The notes under the pieces: model-generated | Database searches by the model: none | Seen by the model: the letters and a program-made list of their open reading frames with translations, nothing else | What the model was told of the DNA's origin: nothing | Made by a program: the position numbers and the translations under genes | From: Micromonospora sp. PLK6-60 | GTDB lineage: Bacteria > Actinomycetota > Actinomycetes > Mycobacteriales > Micromonosporaceae | Length of the DNA stretch: 64,000 nt | Direction of reading: 5' to 3' | Assembly (NCBI RefSeq): GCF_019890675.1 | Contig: NZ_JAIOAA010000003.1 | Span: 186,001 to 250,000 of the forward strand | Shown here: positions 32,828 through 40,883 of the stretch, one piece after another | How positions within the stretch are numbered: position 1 is the stretch's first letter | Layout of the letters: each line of letters begins with the position of its first letter

Positions 32828-34993
32828 TCAGGAGGTGGTGAGGACGACGAGTTGCCGGGTGGCCCGGGTCATCGCGACGTAGCGGTCGACCGCGCCCTCG
32901 ACGCCCGAGCCGAACGCCTCCGGATCGACGAGGACGACCAGGTCGAACTCGAGCCCCTTCGCCAGCTCGGGGGTCAGCGAGCGGACCCGGGCCGTCTCGC
33001 GGAACGTCGGATCACCGATGACACAGGCCGTCCCCTCCGGGTGCGCGGCGAGCCAGCCGTCGAGGACCGCGCCCAGCTCCGCCGCGGACCCGTGGCGGAC
33101 GGGCGCGTCACCGTCGCGGATGGACGTCGGCACGTTGGCGTCCGGCAGCACGGCCCGGATGACCGGCTCGGCCGCCGCCATTACCTGCTTCGGCGTCCGG
33201 TAGTTGATGCCCAGGGAGGCCAGGGCGATCCGGTCGAACCCGACCCGTTCGAGCCGTTCCCGCCACGACTCCGGGAACCCCTGCCGGGCCTGCGCGCGGT
33301 CGCCGACGATGGTGAAGCTGCGCGACGGGCAGCGCAGCAGCAGCATCTGCCACTGCGCGTCGGTCAACTCCTGGGCCTCGTCCACCACGATGTGCGCGAA
33401 CGGGCCGGCGAGCCGGTCGGGATCGGCGTCGCGCAGCGCATCCTCGTCGACCAGGGCGTCCCGCAGGTCCTGACCGTGCAGCATGGTCAGCACCCCCTCC
33501 CCGTCGTCGTACACGTCGGCCTCGATCAGGTCGGCGACGACCGTGGCCATCCGGTCGCGTTCGGCGGCGACGGCGGCCTCCTGCCGGCGGCGGCGGGCGG
33601 ACGCCTCCGGGTCGCCGAGCAGCTGGCGCGCGGCGTCCAGCAGCGGCAGGTCGGCCACCGTCCAGGCCCGGGGGTCGTCGCGGCGCAGCTTCCGGATCTC
33701 GTCGACCGTGAGCCAGGGAGCGCACCGGTGCAGATAGGCGGGGACCGACCAGAGGTCGGCGACGAGGTCGGTCGGGTCGAGCAGCGGCCAGGCCCGGTGG
33801 AACGCGGCGGCCAGCTCACGGTTGCGCAACAGCGACCGGCGGACCAGCTCCGCCGGCTCGTCGCCGGCGTACTTGTCGACCAGGATGGCGATCAGCTCCG
33901 CCCAGATCTCGTCGCGCGCCTCGTTGTGCGGGGTGCCCGGCCCCGGCGCCCGGAACGCCTCGGCCCAGTCGTCGGCGCTCAGCCGGATGTCCGCGTCGTC
34001 GGTCGGCACCGTCATGCCCCTGGTCGGCGGCTCCTCGTAGAACCGGACCGCCGCCTCGACGGCCCGCACCAGCTCCGCGGAGGACTTCAGCCGGGCCACC
34101 TCCGGGTCGGCCTCCACCCCCGCCGCGGCCCCCTCCGGGACGAGGTCGCGCAGGGTGCAGATCTGCACGTCCTCCTCGCCGAGACTGGGCAGGACGTCGG
34201 AGACGTACGCCAGGTAGGGCTGGTGCGGGCCGACGAACAGCACCCCACCCCGCCGGTGGCCGAGCCGCGGATCGGCATAGAGCAGGTACGCGGTGCGGTG
34301 CAGGGCGACGACGGTCTTCCCCGTGCCCGGACCGCCGTCGACGACGAGCGCGCCCTTCGAACCGGCGCGGATGATCGCGTCCTGGTCGGCCTGGATGGTG
34401 CCGAGCACGTCCCGCATCCGGTGCGACCGGGAACCGCCCAGGCTGGCGATGAAGGCGGACTGGTCGTCGAGCGCGGCGTGCCCGGCCAGCCCGTCCGCGG
34501 TGAACACCTCGTCCCAGTAGTCGCTGATCCGGCCCCGGGTCCAGCGGTACCGGCGGCGGCTGGCCAGGCCCATCGGGTTGGCGTGCGTCGCGCCGAAGAA
34601 CGGCTCGGCCGCCGGAGAACGCCAGTCGAGCAGCAGCCGGCGACCCGCGCCGTCGGTGAGGCCGAGCCGGCCCACGTACCCGGGCTCCTCGCCGTCGGCG
34701 ACCATCCGCCCGAGGCACAGGTCCAACCCGAACCGACGCAGGGTACGCAGCCGGGTGGTCAGCCGGCGGACCTCCTGGTCCCGGTCCAGCGCCCGGCGAC
34801 CCTTGCCGCCGGCCTGCCGGCGTACGTCGTCGAGCTGGTCGGAGAGCTCGTCGATCGATCGCCGAAGGCTCTCCGCGATGGCCGCGAAGTGCCGCTCGTC
34901 GGCGGCGATCAACGCCGGGTCGGCCTTGGCGGCGAGGTGGTCGGGAAGGTCGAACGCACCCTCGGTCATGTCGTACGTCGGCAACACGCGCAT
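32828..34993 (-). CDS. helR: RNA polymerase-recycling motor ATPase HelR (rifamycin resistance)
   Basis: 721 residues, UvrD/Rep-like helicase fold. An N-terminal antiparallel coiled coil (about 25-85, AESLRRSIDELSDQLDDVRRQ) is followed by Walker A VVDGGPGTGKTVVALHR, DEAQELTDAQWQMLLL (Walker B), GDRAQARQG and C-terminal ATPase motifs (YRTPKQV, KGLEFDLVVLV, YVAMTRATRQLVVL). HelR proteins of Streptomyces bind RNA polymerase and displace rifamycins, giving tolerance. Context agrees: a 12-bp-armed RAE starts 56 nt upstream. ATG 34993 follows GGGGGA. The HelD pore-loop-like middle region (about 330-480) is divergent, as in HelR. Confidence 0.88.
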   Translation of the reverse strand: MRVLPTYDMTEGAFDLPDHLAAKADPALIAADERHFAAIAESLRRSIDELSDQLDDVRRQAGGKGRRALDRDQEVRRLTTRLRTLRRFGLDLCLGRMVADGEEPGYVGRLGLTDGAGRRLLLDWRSPAAEPFFGATHANPMGLASRRRYRWTRGRISDYWDEVFTADGLAGHAALDDQSAFIASLGGSRSHRMRDVLGTIQADQDAIIRAGSKGALVVDGGPGTGKTVVALHRTAYLLYADPRLGHRRGGVLFVGPHQPYLAYVSDVLPSLGEEDVQICTLRDLVPEGAAAGVEADPEVARLKSSAELVRAVEAAVRFYEEPPTRGMTVPTDDADIRLSADDWAEAFRAPGPGTPHNEARDEIWAELIAILVDKYAGDEPAELVRRSLLRNRELAAAFHRAWPLLDPTDLVADLWSVPAYLHRCAPWLTVDEIRKLRRDDPRAWTVADLPLLDAARQLLGDPEASARRRRQEAAVAAERDRMATVVADLIEADVYDDGEGVLTMLHGQDLRDALVDEDALRDADPDRLAGPFAHIVVDEAQELTDAQWQMLLLRCPSRSFTIVGDRAQARQGFPESWRERLERVGFDRIALASLGINYRTPKQVMAAAEPVIRAVLPDANVPTSIRDGDAPVRHGSAAELGAVLDGWLAAHPEGTACVIGDPTFRETARVRSLTPELAKGLEFDLVVLVDPEAFGSGVEGAVDRYVAMTRATRQLVVLTTS

Positions 34994-35036
34994 CTCGCGT
35001 CCCCCATTTGCGTAGATTCTGCGCTTCGGCCGACGA

Positions 35037-35066
35037 TTGTGCGCCAGGACCGGGGGCTTGCCACAA
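35037..35066 (-). promoter_or_regulatory. helR promoter (-35 inside the RAE)
   Basis: Minus-strand TTGTGG (complement of 35061-35066) lies in the RAE, with an 18-nt spacer to CACAAT (35037-35042). The transcript would begin about 35 nt before the helR start codon. Confidence 0.55.
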
Positions 35067-35075
35067 GCCCCCGGT
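35049..35075. promoter_or_regulatory. rifamycin-associated element (RAE)
   Basis: Arms ACCGGGGGCTTG and CAAGCCCCCGGT are exact complements around CCA. The inner 19 bp, GGGGCTTGCCACAAGCCCC (35053-35071), match the RAE consensus as I remember it. RAEs drive rifamycin-inducible resistance genes such as helR in actinomycetes, so this site supports the HelR call. Confidence 0.85.
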
Positions 35076-35086
35076 CGCGCTATACG
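35058..35086 (+). promoter_or_regulatory. opposing promoter in the RAE, plus strand
   Basis: TTGCCA (35058-35063, inside the RAE) and TATACG (35081-35086) are 17 nt apart, near ideal spacing. Only a short terminator hairpin, not a gene, follows. Confidence 0.45.
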
Positions 35087-35095
35087 TTAAGAGTG

Positions 35096-35119
35096 GCAGG
35101 GATTTCTCCCTGCTTTTTT
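35096..35119 (+). terminator. intrinsic terminator directly after the plus-strand RAE promoter
   Basis: GCAGGGA-TTTC-TCCCTGC followed by six T residues (35114-35119), one of the few classical U-tract terminators here. It would end a plus-strand transcript after about 25 nt. Confidence 0.75.
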
Positions 35120-35135
35120 GCTGCGCAGCCTTCGC

Positions 35136-35402
35136 TCATCCGAAGCCTTCCCTCCACTCGTCCTGGTCGAGGGTGTAGCTCCCGATATAGAAGCAGTCGG
35201 GTTCCGCACGGAAGCCGGGCAACGCCCTGGCCCGCCGCGCCCGCGCCTCCGCTCGCGCCGCCGACGAATAGACGCCGAGCAGTTTGAGGTCGTCACCTTC
35301 CGCCTCGTCCCAGACCAACTCGCCGGCTTCGTCGCGATGCGTCACCGGCCGCCCGTCGGCCGACCACGCGTGGCGCACATGCCAGAGCAGGAAAACCTCC
35401 AT
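35136..35402 (-). CDS. DUF7336-like small protein
   Basis: 88 residues. The pattern VFLLWHVRHAWSADGRP, DLKLLGVYSSAARAEARARRARALPGF and FYIGSYTLDQDEWREGF matches small DUF7336 proteins (unknown role, seen scattered in actinobacteria). ATG 35402 has AGG upstream within the reading sense (GGAGGTTTTCC). It lies just beyond the RAE-terminator segment, reading toward helR. Confidence 0.75.
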   Translation of the reverse strand: MEVFLLWHVRHAWSADGRPVTHRDEAGELVWDEAEGDDLKLLGVYSSAARAEARARRARALPGFRAEPDCFYIGSYTLDQDEWREGFG

Positions 35403-35455
35403 GCGCCGGACGTTATCCGCACGACGCGTCGCGGCTGGCATCGCTCGGGCGCCGG

Positions 35456-35752
35456 CTACTGGTCGCCGGCTGCCCCGTCCGCCCCGGCCCGGCGCTCGGC
35501 CTGCCAGACGGCGTGCCCCTTCAGCAGGTAGCCGGTCCAGTAGACCGCGAACAGGATCAGGAAGCACGCGAAGAACACCGCCGAGACGATGATCGCGATG
35601 ATCAGCGCTTCCCGGCCGTCCCCCAGGCCGTGCGCGGCGAACCCGGCAAGGCCGAGCACGAAGAAGATGAGCATGTAGGTGGGCAACGCCGGGCTGTCGG
35701 CCGGATGCGGGACGCGCGGCAGCCGAGGGGTGTGGGGGTCCTTGTCGATCAC
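35456..35752 (-). CDS. small two-helix membrane protein
   Basis: 98 residues. Cytosolic basic N-terminus, then hydrophobic segments at about 26-42 (TYMLIFFVLGLAGFAAH) and 48-72 (EALIIAIIVSAVFFACFLILFAVYW), and a charged tail. No known function. ATG 35752 is divergent from the gene at 35805. Confidence 0.68.
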   Translation of the reverse strand: MIDKDPHTPRLPRVPHPADSPALPTYMLIFFVLGLAGFAAHGLGDGREALIIAIIVSAVFFACFLILFAVYWTGYLLKGHAVWQAERRAGADGAAGDQ

Positions 35753-35792
35753 GCCGTGAGTATCGTCGATCGACGCCAGCCCGTCGCCCGCC

Positions 35793-35798
35793 TACGGT
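35793..35798 (+). promoter_or_regulatory. -10 element for a leaderless transcript
   Basis: TACGGT followed by 6 nt and GTG 35805. Confidence 0.45.
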
Positions 35799-35804
35799 TG
35801 GCGG

Positions 35805-36275
35805 GTGGCCCTCTGCTGGGACATCTACGTCTGGATACCGCAGCTCTCCCCCGAGATCCTCCGGGCATTCCTCGACCGCTATGTCGACACCGACGACCCC
35901 GGCGAGGCCCGCCTGTCCGCTTTCCTGCGCAGCTACGTCACCGGCACAGCGACCGACGCCGATGCCGCGGCCCTGGCCGACCTCCGGTGGAGCGGCCGTG
36001 ACGCGTTCACGCTGTACCTGCGCAGCCCCGACTACGCCTGGGCGATGATCACGTGCACCGACGACGGTGCGGCCGTACTCGGCCTGAGCATCGACGATCC
36101 GCACAACTCTCCGTCGACGCGCCAGGAAGCCCAGGAGCTGATCCATCGCCTTCGTGGGGAGTTTTCCGCCCCCGCCGGCATTGCCGGCGTGGAGATGCCG
36201 CCACCCGGGTCTCGGGAGGAATGGCAGGGCGACCAGGTTCAGTTGCGCGTCGGCACGCTGGACGAGAGCCGCTGA
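35805..36275 (+). CDS. conserved hypothetical protein
   Basis: 156 residues, acidic, no membrane segment. The N-terminus CWDIYVWIPQLSPEILRAFLDRYVD reads like a structured alpha/beta domain, and a conserved-looking IDDPHNSPSTRQEAQELIHRLR precedes a beta-rich end. Not recognised. The GTG at 35805 has a -10 hexamer 6 nt upstream and no ribosome-binding site. Confidence 0.65.
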   Translation: MALCWDIYVWIPQLSPEILRAFLDRYVDTDDPGEARLSAFLRSYVTGTATDADAAALADLRWSGRDAFTLYLRSPDYAWAMITCTDDGAAVLGLSIDDPHNSPSTRQEAQELIHRLRGEFSAPAGIAGVEMPPPGSREEWQGDQVQLRVGTLDESR

Positions 36276-36338
36276 CGCGTTCTCGGAACTCAGTGGGCAA
36301 CCCGCCACAGATCGGCGGCCGTTGTGCTGGCCTTGAGG

Positions 36339-36411
36339 TGCCCCCGGCAGGATTCGAACCTGCGACACACGGTTTAGGAAACCGATGCTCTATCCCCTGA
36401 GCTACGGGGGC
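36339..36411 (-). tRNA. tRNA-Arg (anticodon CCT)
   Basis: A 73-nt cloverleaf. Acceptor GCCCCCG pairs with CGGGGGC plus discriminator A; D-arm has GTAGCTCAGGGGATAGAGC; anticodon stem-loop CGGTTTCCTAAACCG has CCT; T-arm GCAGGTTCGAATCCTGC. CCA is not encoded. The read codon is AGG. Confidence 0.95.
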
Positions 36412-36421
36412 GCGAGGGCCC

Positions 36422-36427
36422 AGTCTA
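36422..36427 (-). promoter_or_regulatory. -10 element for tRNA-Arg
   Basis: Minus-strand TAGACT, 10 nt before the tRNA 5' end. The 260 nt further upstream (to 36688) hold no gene. Confidence 0.5.
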
Positions 36428-36688
36428 GCGAGCTGCGCCTTCACCTGGGGTGGCAGGGAGCGGCCCGCGTTCGCCCACGTCACCGGCACCCCTGTTCACC
36501 CAGCCCAGGACCACACCCCGAGCACACTAACCCCGGCTTGCGACCAGCGGTTGGCCGCGGCGACCCGCGCTGACACCGGTTGACCCGGGTTGGCATCCGC
36601 TGGAGAGCACACACCGGGCACATCATGCAAGATCATGGTGTGCCGCGCCGCCTGCTCTAGCGGCCAACGGCCGGCCGGCTGCGAATTG

Positions 36689-37375
36689 TCAGGGGCGGAA
36701 GCGGTAGCCCATGCCTGGTTCGGTGATGAGGTGCTGTGGCCTGGCCGGGTTGTCCTCGAGCTTGCGGCGTAGTTGGGCCATGTACTGGCGCAGGTAGCCG
36801 GTCTCGTCGTGGTACTCCGGGCCCCAGACCTCCTGCAGCAGTTGGCGCTGGGTGATCAGCTTGCCGGGGTGGCGCAGCAGCTTCTCGAGCACGCTCCACT
36901 GGATGGGGGTGAGCCGGACCTCGGTGCCGTCGTCGCGGGTGACGGTTCGGTCGGCGAGGTTGACCGTGTGGCGGCCGACTCGCACCGTGCTCGCCGCGGG
37001 GTCGAGCGGGGCGGTGGACAGCCGGCGGGTGACGGCGCGGATGCGGGCGAGGAGTTCGTTGATGCCGAAGGGTTTGGTGACGTAGTCGTCGGCGCCGGCG
37101 TCGAGGGCGGTGACCTTGTCGTCGCTGCCGGCGCGGCCGGAGAGGACGATGATCGGGACGGTGGTCCAGCCGCGGAGTCCGCGGATGACGTCGACGCCGT
37201 CGAGGTCGGGCAGGCCGAGGTCGAGCACGACGAGGTCGGGCGGGTGGCTGGCGGCGGTCTTGAGGGCGGCGGCGCCGGTGGCGGCGACGTCGACGTCGTA
37301 ACCGCGGGCGCGCAGGTTGATGCGCAGGGCGCGCAGGATCTGCGGTTCGTCGTCGACCACCAGGATTCGGGTCAT
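36689..37375 (-). CDS. kdpE: KdpE two-component response regulator
   Basis: 228 residues, OmpR/PhoB class. The receiver domain has the acidic pocket VVDDEPQ, phosphorylated Asp in LVVLDLGLPD and Lys in DYVTKPF. The winged-helix C-terminus contains LTPIQWSVLEKLLRHPGKLITQRQLLQEVWG, and ends GYRFRP. It activates kdpFABC when K+ is scarce. Its start overlaps the kdpD stop by 4 nt (ATGA), so the pair is coupled. Confidence 0.95.
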   Translation of the reverse strand: MTRILVVDDEPQILRALRINLRARGYDVDVAATGAAALKTAASHPPDLVVLDLGLPDLDGVDVIRGLRGWTTVPIIVLSGRAGSDDKVTALDAGADDYVTKPFGINELLARIRAVTRRLSTAPLDPAASTVRVGRHTVNLADRTVTRDDGTEVRLTPIQWSVLEKLLRHPGKLITQRQLLQEVWGPEYHDETGYLRQYMAQLRRKLEDNPARPQHLITEPGMGYRFRP

Positions 37376-39927
37376 TCCTGCGGGCCCTTCGTGCGGTCGG
37401 TGGGGGTGGCGGCGGGAAGCCGCAGGACCATGGTGAGTCCCCCGCCGGGGGTGGTCTCGGGGGTGATGCTGCCGTTCATGGCCTCGGCGAGTCCGCGGGA
37501 CAGGGCGAGGCCGAGGCCGACGCCGGTGGTGGTGTCGCGGTCGCCGAGGCGTTGGAAGGGCAGGAAGACGTGTTCCCACTGGTCTTCGGGGAGGCCGGGG
37601 CCGGTGTCGATGACGCGGACCTCGACCTGGCCGAAGTGGGCGCTGGCGGTGACGATGGGCGGCTGCCCGGGTGGACTGTGCCGTACGGCGTTGGCGACGA
37701 GGTTGACCAGGACGCGTTGCAGCAGGCCGGGGTCGGCGGTGGCGGCGGGCAGGTCGGCGGGGATGTCGGTGCGCACGTCGGCGGCGGGTGGGCCGAGTTC
37801 GTCCAGGGCCAGGGGTACGGCGTCCTCGAGTCCGATGGGTACGGGGTGAACGCCGAGGGCGCCGGCCTGTAGCCGGCTCATGTCGAGCAGGTTGGCGACC
37901 AGTTGGCCGAGCCGGTCGAGGGACTCGTCGGCGGTGGCGAGTAGTTCGGCTTGGTCGTCGGGGTCGAAGTCGACGTCGTGACTGCGCAGGCTGGACACGG
38001 CGGCCTTGGCCGAGGCGAGGGGGGTGCGCAGGTCGTGGCTGACCGCGGCGAGCAGTGCGGTGCGCATCCGGTCGGCCTCGGCGAGCGGGCGGGCGGCGGC
38101 GGCCTGTTCGGCGAGTCGTTCCTGGCGGAGCGCGACGGCGGCCTGCGCGGCGAACGCCTCGACGATCCGCCGGTCGGCGGCTTGGAGCCGGCGACCGGAG
38201 AGTACGACGGTGAGCCGGTCGTCGACGGGCACGGCGGTCTCGCCAGCGCCCGGGTGGGTCGCGGGGGTGTCGCCGACGCTGGCGACGACCCGCCAGGCGG
38301 CTTCGTCGCGGGTCCGGTCCGGCCGGCCGCCGGCGGTCTCGGTCGCTTCGAGCACGCTGACCGACCGCAGCGCGAAGGTTTCCCGGAGCCGGTCGAGTAG
38401 GGCGGGCAGCGGTCGTTCGCCGCCGAGCACGCTGCCGGCGACGGTGGCGAGGGTCTGGGCGTCGGCGGAGGCGCGGGCGGCCTCGCGGGTGCGTCGGGCG
38501 GCCACGTCAACGACCCAGCTGACGGCGAGTGCGACGCCGACGAAGACGCCGAGGGCGAGCAGGTTGTCGGCTTCGGCGATGGTCAGCGTGTGGAATGGCG
38601 GGGTGAAGTACCAGTTCAGCAGGAGGGAGCCGGCGAGGGCGGCGAGCAGCGCCGGCCAGAGTCCGCCGATCAGGGCGACGCCGACGACGGCGGTGAGGAA
38701 GATCAGGATGTCGTTGGTGAGGGTGAGATCGGGCAGCGCCGTGAGCAGCGCCGTCAGGCCTGGCATGCCGAGAACAGTGAGCGCGAAGCCGAGCAGCCGG
38801 CGACGGCGGGACAGGGCGGCGGGCACCGTCGCGGTGCGGCGGCCGCGTCCGGCCTCGGGGTGGGTGACCAGGTGGACGTCGATGGGACCGGACAGCGCGG
38901 TGGTGGTGACGCCGACACCGCGGGAGAACAGCTGCGCGAAGCGGCCGCGGCGGCTGGCGCCGAGGACGAGTTGGGTGGCGTTTACGCCGCGGGCGAAGTC
39001 GAGCAGGGCTGCGGGGATGTCGGTGCCGAGAACGTGGTGGTAGGTGCCGCCGAGGCTTTCGACGAGGATCCGTTGCCGGGCGAGTTGGGCGGGGTCAGCG
39101 CCGGCGAGGCCGTCGCTGCGGGCCACGTGGACGGCGAGCAGGTCCGCGCCCTTGCCGCGGGCGGCGATGCGGGCCGCGCGGCGGATCAGCGTCTCGCCCT
39201 CGGGTCCGCCGGTGAGGGCGACGACTACGCGTTCGCGGGCTTCCCAGGTGGCGGAGATGCCCTGTTGGGCGCGGTAGGCGTCGAGTTGGGCGTCGACCTT
39301 GTCGGCGAGCCAGAGCAGGGCGAGTTCGCGCAGGGCGGTGAGGTTGCCGACGCGGAAGTAGTTGCCGAGCGCGGCGTCGATCTTGTCGGGTCGGTAGATG
39401 TTGCCGTGCGCCATCCGGCGGCGCAGCGCCTCCGGGGTCATGTCGACCAGCTCGACCTGTTCGGCGACGCGCACGACGGCGTCGGGGACGGTCTCACGTT
39501 GGGTGGTGCCGGTGATCTGGGCGACGACGTCGTTGAGCGACTCCAGGTGCTGGATGTTGACGGTGGTGAGCACGCTCATGCCGGCGTCGAGGAGTTCCCA
39601 CACGTCCTGCCAGCGCTTGTCGTGGCGGGAGCCAGGAACGTTGGTGTGGGCGAGTTCGTCGACCACGGCGATCTCGGGCCGGCGGGCGAGCACCGCGTCG
39701 AGGTCCATCTCGGTGAACTCGGCGCCCCGGTAGGCGATCGTGCGGCGCGGCACGACCTCCAGGGTGCCGATCATGGCGGCGGTGTGCGGGCGGCCGTGGG
39801 TCTCGACGAGGCCGATGACCACGTCGGTGCCGCGTTCGGCGCGGCGCTGCGCCTCCTCGAGCATGGCGTAGGTCTTGCCGACGCCGGGCGCGGCACCGAG
39901 GTAGATGCGCAGTTCCCCTCGTGGCAC
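37372..39927 (-). CDS. kdpD: KdpD sensor histidine kinase
   Basis: 851 residues. The N-terminal KdpD domain opens ELRIYLGAAPGVGKTYAMLEEA (Walker A) with IAVVDELAHTNVPGS (Walker B), followed by a USP-like domain (about 225-360), four closely spaced transmembrane helices (about 375-470), a GAF-like region and the kinase core with His in LAAVSHDLRTPL and nucleotide-box GLGLALSRGL. It senses K+ limitation and turgor, then phosphorylates KdpE. GTG 39927 follows GGAGG at 6 nt. It is separated from kdpC by 74 nt containing a hairpin. Confidence 0.95.
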   Translation of the reverse strand: MPRGELRIYLGAAPGVGKTYAMLEEAQRRAERGTDVVIGLVETHGRPHTAAMIGTLEVVPRRTIAYRGAEFTEMDLDAVLARRPEIAVVDELAHTNVPGSRHDKRWQDVWELLDAGMSVLTTVNIQHLESLNDVVAQITGTTQRETVPDAVVRVAEQVELVDMTPEALRRRMAHGNIYRPDKIDAALGNYFRVGNLTALRELALLWLADKVDAQLDAYRAQQGISATWEARERVVVALTGGPEGETLIRRAARIAARGKGADLLAVHVARSDGLAGADPAQLARQRILVESLGGTYHHVLGTDIPAALLDFARGVNATQLVLGASRRGRFAQLFSRGVGVTTTALSGPIDVHLVTHPEAGRGRRTATVPAALSRRRRLLGFALTVLGMPGLTALLTALPDLTLTNDILIFLTAVVGVALIGGLWPALLAALAGSLLLNWYFTPPFHTLTIAEADNLLALGVFVGVALAVSWVVDVAARRTREAARASADAQTLATVAGSVLGGERPLPALLDRLRETFALRSVSVLEATETAGGRPDRTRDEAAWRVVASVGDTPATHPGAGETAVPVDDRLTVVLSGRRLQAADRRIVEAFAAQAAVALRQERLAEQAAAARPLAEADRMRTALLAAVSHDLRTPLASAKAAVSSLRSHDVDFDPDDQAELLATADESLDRLGQLVANLLDMSRLQAGALGVHPVPIGLEDAVPLALDELGPPAADVRTDIPADLPAATADPGLLQRVLVNLVANAVRHSPPGQPPIVTASAHFGQVEVRVIDTGPGLPEDQWEHVFLPFQRLGDRDTTTGVGLGLALSRGLAEAMNGSITPETTPGGGLTMVLRLPAATPTDRTKGPQE

Positions 39928-39958
39928 GGTCAGCCTCCTCTGAACAGCCTCGCAGTAC

Positions 39959-39990
39959 CCGGGCTGGACGATGCCAGCGTTCCAGCCCGG
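39959..39990. terminator. 10-bp hairpin between kdpC and kdpD
   Basis: CCGGGCTGGA and TCCAGCCCGG with a 12-nt loop in the 74-nt gap. It may act as a partial terminator or mRNA processing site that lowers sensor expression relative to the pump. Confidence 0.5.
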
Positions 39991-40001
39991 ATGCCGTGAG
40001 G

Positions 40002-40883
40002 TCAGCGTGTCGGGAACTCCGCGTCCAGGGCGAGGTTGAGTTCCAGCACGTTCACCGCGGGAGCGCCCATGAAGCCGAGCGCCCGGCCGGTGGTGTGCTG
40101 CTCGACGAGACGCCGGACCGCGGTGGGGTCCGCGCCGCGCTCGCGCGCCACCCGCGCGATCTGGATCTCCGCGTACGCCGGGGAGATGTGCGGGTCGAGG
40201 CCGCTGCCGCTGGCGGTGACCGCGTCGGCAGGCACCACCGGCTGCGCCGGTGCGTCGCCGCGGATGGGGACGATGGTGGCGCCGGCGGCCCGGTAGTCCT
40301 CGCCGGGCGTGGCCAGTTCCACCGGCACGCCCTCGTAGTCGGCGAGGAAGGGGGCGGCGGGTGCGCTCTGGTTGACGCTGACCACCCGGGTGGCCGGGCC
40401 GGTCAGGCCGTCGCGGCGGAACACCGCCAGGACGGCCCCGACTCCGTCCGGGGTGCAGTAGGGGCGGCGACCGTCGACGCCGTTGAGCTGGCCGACGGCG
40501 GCGCTGCGCTGGCAGACCTGGGTGAGCAGGCTCTGCCGGGAGTCGTCGGGGTCGGTGGCGATCGTGTCGACGATGTCCTGCGGGCCAAGGTTGCTGGCGC
40601 CGCTGGCGGTGGGGTCGTAGCCGTCGCTGGCGGCGGAGGGGCGGGACTGGAAGTAGCGACCGACGGGATTGCCGGCCGCGTCGGTGAACGACTGCCCGAT
40701 CAGGGCGCTGCCGACCGGGCGGCCGTCCGCGGTCAGTAGCGACCCGTCGGCGCGGTCGGCGAGGCCGGGGATCCGGCCGACGGCGACCAGGGCCAGGGGG
40801 TAGGCGAGGCCGAGCAGGACGGTGAACACGAGCAGCGTACGCAGGGCGGCGAGGTGCTGGGCGAGCCAGGTGGGTAGGCGCAT
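40002..40883 (-). CDS. kdpC: K+-transporting ATPase subunit C
   Basis: 293 residues, longer than the usual 190-200 because of an inserted segment. A single N-terminal transmembrane helix (about 13-34, LRTLLVFTVLLGLAYPLALVAVG) is followed by SALIGQSF, YFQSRPSA and the C-terminal GLDPHISPAYAEIQIARVA with VRRLVEQHT. The insert lies between ASNLGPQ and VPADAVTASG (about 105-220). It stabilises the KdpB-KdpA interface in the membrane complex. The start overlaps the kdpB stop in TGATG. Confidence 0.93.
   Translation of the reverse strand: MRLPTWLAQHLAALRTLLVFTVLLGLAYPLALVAVGRIPGLADRADGSLLTADGRPVGSALIGQSFTDAAGNPVGRYFQSRPSAASDGYDPTASGASNLGPQDIVDTIATDPDDSRQSLLTQVCQRSAAVGQLNGVDGRRPYCTPDGVGAVLAVFRRDGLTGPATRVVSVNQSAPAAPFLADYEGVPVELATPGEDYRAAGATIVPIRGDAPAQPVVPADAVTASGSGLDPHISPAYAEIQIARVARERGADPTAVRRLVEQHTTGRALGFMGAPAVNVLELNLALDAEFPTR

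Noticed and set aside
36339..36411. tRNA-Arg as an integration site for a mobile element
   Set aside because: No integrase or att-like duplication next to its 3' end; the genes toward 35136 are ordinary small chromosomal genes.
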